11,229 nucleotides of DNA from Clostridia bacterium (GTDB lineage Bacteria; Bacillota_A; Clostridia; Oscillospirales; CAG-272), in assembly GCA_017542695.1 (NCBI GenBank), contig JAFXWT010000060.1, positions 1 to 11,229 on the forward strand, given 5' to 3'. The translations under genes were made by a program, and so were the position numbers. This document shows, one piece after another, positions 1 through 4,760 of the stretch (its first letter is position 1; every line of letters starts with the position of its first letter). The notes under the pieces are model-generated. The model searched no databases, was not told where the DNA came from, and was given only the letters and a program-made list of their open reading frames with translations.

Positions 1-2
1 CG

Positions 3-1025
3 ATCGCCGGCGTGACGCTCGGACATTTGCTCGGGCTGGGATTTCTCACAGTATTCAAATTCGTGTCAAAACCCAAGCCGGTCGAAAACGAGATCGCCGA
101 ATCGTACGGGTACAAAAAACTCATCCGAACGCTGTTTGGCATAGCGATACCGATCACTTTCAGCTCGATTGCTCTCGGACTGACGGCGAATATCGACACT
201 TTTACGATAATGAACTGCCTGAAATCGCCCGACGCGATGGCAAAATACGGAGACTACACAACGTTGGCGGTGACTTTGTTCAGACTGCCGCAGGCATTCA
301 TTTTGCCGATATCCGCGGCGCTGACGCCGACGCTTTCGGCGGCGATATCGGCGAAAAACGCCGAAAAAGCGCATTCTGTGATTACGTCGTCACTGAAGCT
401 CACATCGGTAATTGCCGTTCCGTGCATGTTCGGAATGAGCGTTTTATCGTATCCTATCATATATTTGCTGTTCGGAAACGGCAATTCGGAGAAGTCGATA
501 GCCGAAACGGCGCCGCTTTTGTCGATTTTGTCGGTCGGAATCGTTTTCATGGCGCTTCTGACCGTCACATCGTCAGTGCTTCAGGCGCATAAACTTGAAA
601 AAAAGCCCGTCATTGCTGCATTTTTGGGCGCTTTGACAAAGCTTGTGCTGAATATAATCCTCGTTTCGACAGTCGGAATGATAGGCGCGCCCATCAGCTC
701 GGTGGTCGGATATTTCGTTATGGCGGCGGTTAATTTCTATTTTGTGATAAAATACGTCGCAAAAGACCTCAAAATCAGCAAAACGATCGGAAAAGTCGTG
801 ATTTCGTCGCTTATAATGGCCGTTTTCGCGCTCGGCGTCTATTTAATTTTGTATAATTTCACGTCGTCACCGAAGATATCGGTCGTCGTAGCCGTGCCGC
901 TTGCCGCAATATTCTACGTGTTTATGCTCCTTATAACGAAAAGTGTTGAAAAAGACGATATACTTATGATGCCGAAGGGCGAAAAGGTCTATTCATTTCT
1001 CAAAAAAATGAAATTTATCAAATAA
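3..1025 (+). CDS. spoVB: SpoVB/MurJ-like polysaccharide-lipid flippase, C-terminal part (5' end outside window)
   Basis: The reading frame is open to the window edge (codons ATC GCC GGC precede the GTG at 12), so this is a 3' fragment of about 340 residues. Members of the MATE/MOP-superfamily polysaccharide exporter group such as SpoVB and YabM are about 510-540 aa, so roughly the first third is missing. Numbering from the GTG at 12, hydrophobic segments appear at about 38-60, 83-105, 128-155, 165-190, 200-222, 225-247, 260-282 and 287-308. Family-like stretches are GIAIPITFSSIALGLTANID (43-62) and FRLPQAFILPISAALTPTLS (90-109). The protein should move an undecaprenyl-linked peptidoglycan or polysaccharide precursor across the membrane; in SpoVB that serves the spore cortex. 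The symbol is by family and gene context (yabP/yabQ nearby); YabM-like or MurJ-like paralogues cannot be excluded. A SecB-like gene follows after 28 bp without an obvious terminator, so the two are probably cotranscribed. Confidence 0.85.
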   Translation: MAGVTLGHLLGLGFLTVFKFVSKPKPVENEIAESYGYKKLIRTLFGIAIPITFSSIALGLTANIDTFTIMNCLKSPDAMAKYGDYTTLAVTLFRLPQAFILPISAALTPTLSAAISAKNAEKAHSVITSSLKLTSVIAVPCMFGMSVLSYPIIYLLFGNGNSEKSIAETAPLLSILSVGIVFMALLTVTSSVLQAHKLEKKPVIAAFLGALTKLVLNIILVSTVGMIGAPISSVVGYFVMAAVNFYFVIKYVAKDLKISKTIGKVVISSLIMAVFALGVYLILYNFTSSPKISVVVAVPLAAIFYVFMLLITKSVEKDDILMMPKGEKVYSFLKKMKFIK

Positions 1026-1053
1026 AGCACAGCGTAAAAGAAAGGATGTTAAA

Positions 1054-1449
1054 ATGGAACGCACGTCGCTCAAAGCATTCAATGTGACTGAAATAAACGT
1101 TGTCAATAAGAAAAAGCCCGGTGAGAAAATCGAGCTTGAAAATAGGTACAAATACAATGTGCACAGTATAAATGAAACGTTATGCAGAGGTGAGTTCGAA
1201 GTCGACGTATTCGACAAAAACGACCGCGAGAATTTCTCAGTGCACGTCATCACAAATGCGATATTCGAGCACGTGAAGGAAAAAACGAAAACCGACCTTC
1301 ACGTGGAATCAATGGCGGAAATGTTTCCGTACGTTAGGTCGCTTATAATAACCGTGACTGCAAGCATGGGAATAATTCCTTTGCAAATACCGCCGATAGA
1401 TTTCGGGAATATATCGATCATCAACGTTCAATTTCCGCCAAAGCAATAA
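1054..1449 (+). CDS. SecB-family protein-export chaperone-like protein
   Basis: This is a 131-aa soluble protein with no signal peptide or membrane segment. E. coli SecB is 155 aa. The C-terminal half carries the SecB-type signature: MFPYVRS at residues 90-96 (SecB has FPYAR), then a run ending IPLQIPPIDF (108-117; SecB has a FPxLxLAPxNF-like ending). The N-terminal half is alternating hydrophobic/charged beta-strand sequence, as in the SecB fold. SecB proper is a tetramer that holds preproteins unfolded for SecA. Short SecB-like proteins also occur alone in some Firmicutes or with toxin-antitoxin pairs, but no toxin gene is adjacent here. The start is set by AAAGGA 7 bp upstream of the ATG. 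The gene follows the SpoVB-like flippase by 28 bp in the same direction. Function as an export chaperone is inferred from the family; binding to SecA cannot be judged from sequence. Confidence 0.72.
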   Translation: MERTSLKAFNVTEINVVNKKKPGEKIELENRYKYNVHSINETLCRGEFEVDVFDKNDRENFSVHVITNAIFEHVKEKTKTDLHVESMAEMFPYVRSLIITVTASMGIIPLQIPPIDFGNISIINVQFPPKQ

Positions 1450-1505
1450 TTATAAACACAGCAATACGAAAATACAGAATATAAGATACAGGCACGCAAA
1501 AACAT

Positions 1506-1551
1506 AAAAAAACGGGGTTTCGAGCTCTAAACAGCCAAAATCCCGTGTTTT
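1506..1551. terminator. Bidirectional terminator-like hairpin in the convergent gap
   Basis: Bases 1512-1520 pair with 1538-1546 (ACGGGGTTT against AAATCCCGT, one G-T wobble on the plus-strand RNA, an A-C mismatch on the minus-strand RNA) around a 17-nt loop. On the minus strand the stem is followed by seven T (complement of A at 1506-1512), a good intrinsic-terminator tail for the 98-aa gene and any read-through from fumA. On the plus strand it is followed by TGTTTT, a weaker tail for the flippase/SecB-like transcript. Confidence 0.55.
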
Positions 1552-1560
1552 CGGTTCCCT

Positions 1561-1592
1561 AAATTATACAAAATTTTGATTTTGTATAATTT
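1561..1592. repeat. Perfect 13-bp AT-rich inverted repeat
   Basis: AAATTATACAAAA (1561-1573) is an exact reverse complement of TTTTGTATAATTT (1580-1592), with a 6-nt centre TTTTGA. It lies between two terminator-like hairpins in the 187-bp convergent gap. Each arm contains TATAAT on one strand, but no -35 hexamer stands 16-18 bp upstream on either strand. It could be an RNA stem, a protein-binding palindrome or a remnant of a small element; the sequence does not decide. Confidence 0.6.
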
Positions 1593-1608
1593 GGTATATT
1601 GATTTTTG

Positions 1609-1633
1609 AAGGGAGTCAAAAGACTCCCTTTTT
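1609..1633 (+). terminator. Intrinsic terminator for the plus-strand transcript
   Basis: AAGGGAGTC (1609-1617) and GACTCCCTT (1622-1630) form a perfect 9-bp stem with an AAAA tetraloop, followed by T at 1631-1633, so the RNA ends in a run of five U counting the stem end. The U-tail points to termination of rightward transcription. On the opposite strand the hairpin begins 4 bp after the stop of the 98-aa gene but lacks a U-tail there; it may still protect that 3' end. Confidence 0.65.
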
Positions 1634-1636
1634 GCG

Positions 1637-1933
1637 TTATGCGTTTGCAAGAGCTCTTTCGAGCCAGATTGTGCCGATGTCGAGCGCATCATAAAGTCCC
1701 GACTTCTCGCCCTGCTTTATGATTGTTTGCTTTCCGTCCGTGCTGAGTATCTGAATAAGTATCTTATCCGGCGTTTCGATATCTCCGACCTTCTTTGTCG
1801 TGAGTATCATCAGGAAAAGATAATACTCGTCACGCATATCGCCGTAGACGATGACGTTTTTCTCTCTGACGAGCGGCTTGCCCTTGTACATGAGGTACTT
1901 CCCCTCAAGCGGCAGTTTTTCTTCGTTATCCAT
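1637..1933 (-). CDS. Conserved-looking hypothetical protein, 98 aa, own sigma-A promoter
   Basis: I cannot assign a function. The protein is small, soluble and mildly acidic, with no signal peptide, membrane helix or cysteine. From residue 10 it reads EGKYLMYKGKPLVREKNVIV (10-29), then GDMRDEYYLFLMIL (31-44), then ILIQILSTDG (58-67), and ends with KQGEKSGLYDALDIGTIWLE (73-92). The alternating pattern suggests beta strands followed by a C-terminal amphipathic helix. From memory, proteins with a very similar KQGEKxGLYDAxDIGxIWLERAL ending are common and uncharacterised in Clostridia; I cannot confirm this without a search. The start is supported by AGGTGA 7 bp upstream. A perfect promoter sits just upstream, and hairpins follow the stop, so it is probably expressed as a short strong transcript of its own. 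The C-terminal motif is the likeliest functional surface. Confidence 0.85.
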   Translation of the reverse strand: MDNEEKLPLEGKYLMYKGKPLVREKNVIVYGDMRDEYYLFLMILTTKKVGDIETPDKILIQILSTDGKQTIIKQGEKSGLYDALDIGTIWLERALANA

Positions 1934-1965
1934 ATATTTTCACCTCGCTGATTTTTCCTTACATT

Positions 1966-1994
1966 ATTATAATGTATAAAACTCGATTTGTCAA
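1966..1994 (-). promoter_or_regulatory. Perfect consensus sigma-A promoter for the 98-aa gene
   Basis: On the minus strand TTGACA (1994-1989) is separated by exactly 17 bp from TATAAT (1971-1966). Both hexamers match the vegetative sigma consensus at all 12 positions with optimal spacing. Transcription should begin near 1959, giving a leader of about 25 nt that carries the AGGTGA ribosome-binding site. The -35 begins 2 bp after the fumA stop codon. A 7-3-7 dyad (TACATTA TAA TAATGTA, 1976-1960) covers the -10 and start region and could be an operator. Confidence 0.88.
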
Positions 1995-1996
1995 CA

Positions 1997-2842
1997 TCAA
2001 ATGATCGCAGTTTTATGCCTCATGACGTGACAGTTTATATTCACCGCGACCGGAAGCCCCGCTATATGTGTCGGATAATATTCGATATTGACTCCGAGCG
2101 CTGTTGTGTCGCCGCCGAATCCCTGAGGCCCTATACCCAGCTTATTTACACGCGCGAGGATGTCTTTTTCGAGCATTGCGTAGTCGGGATTAGGATTTTC
2201 GGTTTTTATCCCGCGCGCAAGCGCGATTTTTGCCAAAATCGGCGCGTGATCGAACGTACCGCCGATGCCGACGCCGATCATTATAGGCGGGCAAGGATTT
2301 GAGCCCGCGTTTTTGACCGTTTCAACAACGAAATCGACTATCTCTTCCCTCGTCGCCGACGGCATCATCATTTTCAGCGCGCTCATATTTTCGCTTCCGA
2401 AACCTTTAGGAAGCGCCGTTATTTTTATCTTGTCTCCGTCGACGATGCGCGTATGTATCACCGCAGGAGTGTTGTTTTTTGTATTCACGCGGCAAAAAAC
2501 AGGATCTTTTACGACGGAGGCGCGCATATATCCCTCGGTATAAGCGTCGGCAACGCCATCGTTTATCGCTTCTTCAAATCCTCCGTCCGTGATGTGAACG
2601 TCTTGTCCGACCTCGACGAAAACGACTGCCATTCCCGTGTCCTGACAGATCGGTATGTGCATTTCCCTCGCGGCGCTTAAATTTTCACACAAGGAAGCCA
2701 AAATGCTTTGTCCCACAGGGCTTTTTTCATTTTTTGCGGCTTGTTCGATCGCGCATTTTTCGTCTTTTCCGAGCTCGTGATTAGCGTCAATAAATAGCTT
2801 TTTGACTGTGTTTTTTATTAATGAGGCAGATATTTCTCTCAT
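1997..2842 (-). CDS. fumA: Class I fumarate hydratase, alpha subunit (4Fe-4S hydro-lyase)
   Basis: This is the catalytic Fe-S half of the two-subunit, oxygen-labile class I fumarase/L(+)-tartrate dehydratase family (about 280 aa; here 281). It adds water to fumarate to give malate in the cytosol. Visible motifs are IPICQDTGMAVVFVEVG (63-79), GSENMS (149-154), NPCPPIMIGVGIGGTFDHAP (182-201), GIGPQGFGGDTTALGV (236-251) and NCHVMRHKTA (270-279). C66, C184 and C271 are the expected cluster ligands. The start ATG overlaps the divIC stop by 4 bp (ATGA); AAGGAAGG lies about 12 bp upstream, so translation is probably coupled to divIC. The beta subunit gene, normally adjacent, is not in this window. 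Tartrate dehydratase alpha (TtdA) is the alternative name; sequence alone cannot fix the substrate. The three cysteines and all core motifs are intact, so this does not look like a decaying gene. Confidence 0.93.
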   Translation of the reverse strand: MREISASLIKNTVKKLFIDANHELGKDEKCAIEQAAKNEKSPVGQSILASLCENLSAAREMHIPICQDTGMAVVFVEVGQDVHITDGGFEEAINDGVADAYTEGYMRASVVKDPVFCRVNTKNNTPAVIHTRIVDGDKIKITALPKGFGSENMSALKMMMPSATREEIVDFVVETVKNAGSNPCPPIMIGVGIGGTFDHAPILAKIALARGIKTENPNPDYAMLEKDILARVNKLGIGPQGFGGDTTALGVNIEYYPTHIAGLPVAVNINCHVMRHKTAII

Positions 2843-3072
2843 TTTGAAGTATCGCCTTCCTTGCTGCCTGACGAGAACTCGGAATCGGGCTGTGTCAGCT
2901 TTTCTTCAAGTTCTTTTATCCTTCGCTCGTATGACGACAACTCTTCCCTGAGTTCTTCCCTCTCCGTCTGAAACTCATTTATCCTCACTCTCATCACAAT
3001 AAGCATCACCACTGCGAAAACAGCGACGATAACGACGGCGATTTTAAGCAAAAATTCAGATCTTTTCGACAC
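2839..3072 (-). CDS. divIC: Septum formation initiator DivIC/FtsB family
   Basis: This is a 77-aa bitopic division protein. A short basic cytoplasmic tail (SKRSEF) leads into a single membrane helix at about residues 8-27. A charged heptad-type coiled coil at about 31-60 (REELREELSSYERRIKELEE lies at 38-57) precedes a low-complexity polar tail. DivIC partners DivIB and FtsL at the division site. I chose the GTG at 3072 because GAGGAGG stands 6 bp before it and because it starts 1 bp after the yabQ stop. The longer 120-codon frame to 3201 would overlap yabQ by over 120 bp with no membrane-protein logic. The gene follows yabP and yabQ as in B. subtilis. Its stop codon overlaps the start of fumA. 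Confidence 0.9.
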   Translation of the reverse strand: MSKRSEFLLKIAVVIVAVFAVVMLIVMRVRINEFQTEREELREELSSYERRIKELEEKLTQPDSEFSSGSKEGDTSK

Positions 3073-3073
3073 T

Positions 3074-3679
3074 TCAAACCTCCTCAAAAATTCCGAAACA
3101 CGAGGCGGCGTCTGATAAAATCGCCTTTTCGAGCGATTTTGAACGCCTGCGTTTTCCTCTTTGCACCGCTTTGCCCACGGTTGCGGCAAAAACGGCGGCA
3201 AAAACCTTCTTTATAAACATCAAAATGTGCTTTACAGGTATTATTATAATATAAAGCGACCAATAAAGCAAGCATTTGGCAAAAAATATAATGATCGACG
3301 AAAAATAAATTACTATTCTTCCTATCGAAACGAGATACAACACGAAACCGATCAGCGTGAATATCAAGCAGTAAATGCGTATTTCTCCGTCGTTTAGTCC
3401 GAGAAAAAACAGTATTTCAGCCGCGGCAGAAATCAAGAAGAACAGCACGTCTTCGATGAAAACGAGCGTTTTTCCGCAGATTTTCCTTTCTTTTTTCGGC
3501 TTGCGGCGGCAAAAAAGCGGCTTTTTCGGCTTTATCTTCTCAAAAAACGCGCCGCTTGGTGCTTTTCCAGACGCGGATATACGTAAAATGCGAAAAACGT
3601 CGTAAATCACGCCGAGAACAACTCCGAGCAGCGCCGCCTTTATTATCAGCGCCGCCGGATCGTAAAAAAGCTCTGTCAT
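3074..3679 (-). CDS. yabQ: Spore cortex biosynthesis protein YabQ
   Basis: This is a 201-aa integral membrane protein, close to the family's usual size. Hydrophobic segments lie at about 9-27, 73-95, 102-120, 122-148 and 150-168. The family hallmark GVIYDVFRILR (23-33), a basic loop (47-70) and FIEDVLFFLISA (74-85) followed by NDGEIRIYCLIFTLIGFVLY (96-115) match YabQ. The C-terminus is basic (KRRRSKS, 176-182). In B. subtilis YabQ sits in the forespore outer membrane during sporulation and is needed for cortex formation. The start overlaps the yabP stop (ATGA) and has no clear Shine-Dalgarno of its own, which implies coupled translation. Confidence 0.92.
   Translation of the reverse strand: MTELFYDPAALIIKAALLGVVLGVIYDVFRILRISASGKAPSGAFFEKIKPKKPLFCRRKPKKERKICGKTLVFIEDVLFFLISAAAEILFFLGLNDGEIRIYCLIFTLIGFVLYLVSIGRIVIYFSSIIIFFAKCLLYWSLYIIIIPVKHILMFIKKVFAAVFAATVGKAVQRGKRRRSKSLEKAILSDAASCFGIFEEV
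3079..3085 (-). promoter_or_regulatory. Ribosome-binding site that fixes the GTG start of divIC
   Basis: GAGGAGG on the minus strand, a near-perfect complement to the 16S 3' end, stands 6 bp before the GTG at 3072. It lies inside the last codons of yabQ and is the strongest Shine-Dalgarno in the cluster. Confidence 0.8.
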
Positions 3680-3954
3680 TTGATAAGGCGCGAGAAAAAT
3701 CCGCGTCGCGTCTTTTCTGCGTCGCCGTATGAAATCGAATCGAATCTGCCGGTTGCCGTGAGTTTTCCGCTCCCGACATCGAGCGCCGTTATCTGAATAT
3801 CGTCGCCCTCGACGGTCAGTCGCCCGCCATCCGTCGTCAGAACGATAAACGTCTCGTCAAAACCGACGACGTCGATCACTCCCGAAATGTTTATCTGACG
3901 TCTACAATCGAGCGTCAGAACATGATCTTTGCAATCAAAACCGTTTTCCTGCAT
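3676..3954 (-). CDS. yabP: Sporulation protein YabP
   Basis: This is a 92-aa small soluble beta-rich protein of the YabP/YqfC family. The characteristic spaced pattern is present: INISGVIDVVGFDETFIVL (21-39), then TTDGGRLTVEGDDIQITALD (40-59), then SGKLTATGRFDSISYGD (62-78). YabP works with YabQ in spore cortex assembly in the mother cell, presumably at the forespore surface. In B. subtilis the gene is switched on by the mother-cell sigma factor; I could not find a convincing SigE promoter here. The start at 3954 has GGGGGA 5 bp upstream, but that G-run is also the 3' arm of a hairpin. The 3' end overlaps yabQ by 4 bp. Confidence 0.93.
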   Translation of the reverse strand: MQENGFDCKDHVLTLDCRRQINISGVIDVVGFDETFIVLTTDGGRLTVEGDDIQITALDVGSGKLTATGRFDSISYGDAEKTRRGFFSRLIK

Positions 3955-4002
3955 AAAAATCCCCCATGCGTTTTTTAAAATAAATATGCATGAGGGGTTT
4001 TT
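3955..4002 (-). terminator. Hairpin between rqcP and yabP, terminator-like and covering the yabP ribosome-binding site
   Basis: Read on the minus strand, AAAAACCCC-T-CATGC (4002-3988) pairs with GCATG-GGGG-A-TTTTT (3969-3955), with two single-base bulges and an 18-nt AT-rich loop. The T5 directly abuts the yabP ATG. This is either the intrinsic terminator of the HU-rqcP transcript or an RNA switch, since its 3' arm contains the only G-rich Shine-Dalgarno for yabP. Confidence 0.65.
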
Positions 4003-4010
4003 ATTATTCT

Positions 4011-4253
4011 TTATGAAATAACTTCGTAAAGCTCGGCGGCGTTCGCTTTCTGCGTGTGTTCCCTGATATCGGTGACTTTAACCGTGAGCTTCTTTTCTCC
4101 GAATGATATTTCGATAACGTCTCCGATCTTGACCTCGTATGACGCTTTCGCGATTTTGCCGTTGACATTTACGTGCGCCGTGTCGCAGGCGTTGTTCGCC
4201 ACGGTGCGCCTTTTTATTATACGGGACACCATGAGATATTTATCCAGCCGCAT
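4011..4253 (-). CDS. rqcP: RqcP (YabO), S4-domain ribosome-associated quality control factor
   Basis: This is an 80-aa S4 RNA-binding protein. The S4 domain opens at the first residue (MRLDKYLMVSRIIKRRTVAN, 1-20) and includes GKIAKASYEVKIGDVIEI (32-49), matching the Hsp15/RqcP group. In B. subtilis RqcP binds obstructed 50S subunits with the peptidyl-tRNA and helps RqcH add C-terminal alanine tails to stalled nascent chains. The start is set by GGAGG 5 bp upstream. The gene lies between HU and yabP, the same place as yabO relative to yabP in B. subtilis. It has no promoter of its own that I can see, as only 11 bp separate it from the HU terminator, so expression probably relies on read-through from HU. 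Confidence 0.92.
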   Translation of the reverse strand: MRLDKYLMVSRIIKRRTVANNACDTAHVNVNGKIAKASYEVKIGDVIEISFGEKKLTVKVTDIREHTQKANAAELYEVIS

Positions 4254-4264
4254 TTTTCCTCCGT

Positions 4265-4300
4265 AAAAATCAAAGCCGCTTTGAGCGGCTTTGATTTTTT
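4265..4300 (-). terminator. Intrinsic terminator after HU, bidirectional
   Basis: A perfect 16-bp stem (4265-4280 with 4284-4299) around a 3-nt loop contains the core AAAGCCGCT. It begins 8 bp after the HU stop and ends in T5 on the minus strand (T7 on the plus strand). It should end most HU transcripts, leaving a minority to run on into rqcP, whose ribosome-binding site follows only 2 bp after the T-run. Confidence 0.88.
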
Positions 4301-4306
4301 TGTTTA

Positions 4307-4582
4307 TTATTTGTTTACTGTCTCTTTGAGAGTCTTGCTTGCAGTGAATGTCGTCGTTTTTGATGCGGGGATCGTGATCGTAGCTTGTGTTCTGGGATTT
4401 CTGCCCGTTCTTGCAGCTTTAGCTTTTACTGCAAATGTTCCGAGACCGGAGATCTGAACCTTTTCGCCATCTGCAAGAGCGGCTACCGTTGCGTCAACAA
4501 GAGCGCTTACGCAAGCTTCAACATCTTTCTTTTTGAGATTGGTCTTCTGAGCTACCGCTTCAACAAGTTGAGTTTTGTTCAT
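4307..4582 (-). CDS. hup: HU family DNA-binding protein
   Basis: This is a 91-aa HU/IHF-family histone-like protein of standard length. The N-terminal helices open with MNKTQLVEAVAQKTNLKKKD (1-20). The family signature GLGTFAVKAKAARTGRNPRT (46-65) is intact, with the DNA-intercalating proline of the beta arm at 63. HU forms dimers that bend and constrain DNA across the nucleoid, and is usually essential in Firmicutes. C24 is an unusual residue for HU. The gene has AAAGGAA about 8 bp upstream of its ATG, a strong promoter and a strong terminator, as expected for an abundant protein. It opens the cluster HU-rqcP-yabP-yabQ-divIC-fumA. Confidence 0.96.
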   Translation of the reverse strand: MNKTQLVEAVAQKTNLKKKDVEACVSALVDATVAALADGEKVQISGLGTFAVKAKAARTGRNPRTQATITIPASKTTTFTASKTLKETVNK

Positions 4583-4605
4583 TTTTCATGTTCCTTTCGT
4601 ATTGA

Positions 4606-4631
4606 ATTTTTAATTGCATTTAATTAAAAAT
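4606..4631 (-). promoter_or_regulatory. Stem-loop in the HU mRNA leader
   Basis: In the minus-strand transcript ATTTTTAATT (4631-4622) pairs perfectly with AATTAAAAAT (4615-4606) around the loop AAATGC. It starts about 6 nt after the predicted transcription start and ends roughly 10 nt before the AAAGGAA ribosome-binding site. It could protect the 5' end or act as a control site. It is not GC-rich and has no U-tail, so it is not a terminator. Confidence 0.55.
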
Positions 4632-4643
4632 GTCATTATGTAA

Positions 4644-4672
4644 ATTATAGCAATAAATCGCTGATTTTACAA
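4644..4672 (-). promoter_or_regulatory. Strong sigma-A promoter of HU
   Basis: On the minus strand TTGTAA (4672-4667) is followed after exactly 17 bp by TATAAT (4649-4644), preceded by the extended -10 TGC. A-rich sequence upstream of the -35 (4673-4700) resembles an UP element. Transcription should start near 4637, giving a leader of about 55 nt. Confidence 0.85.
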
Positions 4673-4760
4673 GGGTTTTTGCAAATAATTTTTTATTTTT
4701 CCGAAAATTATAAAAAATAGTGGGTGATTTTGGATATTTGATACAAAAGAATGACGAAAA

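Noticed and set aside
1054..1449. SecB-like protein as part of a toxin-antitoxin-chaperone module
   Set aside because: No HigBA-like or other small toxin/antitoxin gene lies next to it; the neighbours are a flippase and a convergent unrelated gene.
1562..1590. TATAAT boxes within the 13-bp inverted repeat as promoters
   Set aside because: No -35-like hexamer lies 16-18 bp upstream on either strand, and no gene starts nearby in a suitable position.
3970..4020. Possible SigE-type promoter for yabP (GCATATT as -35)
   Set aside because: The -35-like element is good, but 14 bp downstream there is only CATGGGGG where a CATACAAT-like -10 is needed, and the start point would fall on the start codon.
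4685..4711. ATAATTTT/AAAATTAT inverted repeat downstream of polC as its terminator
   Set aside because: The 8-bp stem has no GC pair and is not followed by a U-run on the minus strand. It is more likely part of the AT-rich region upstream of the HU promoter.
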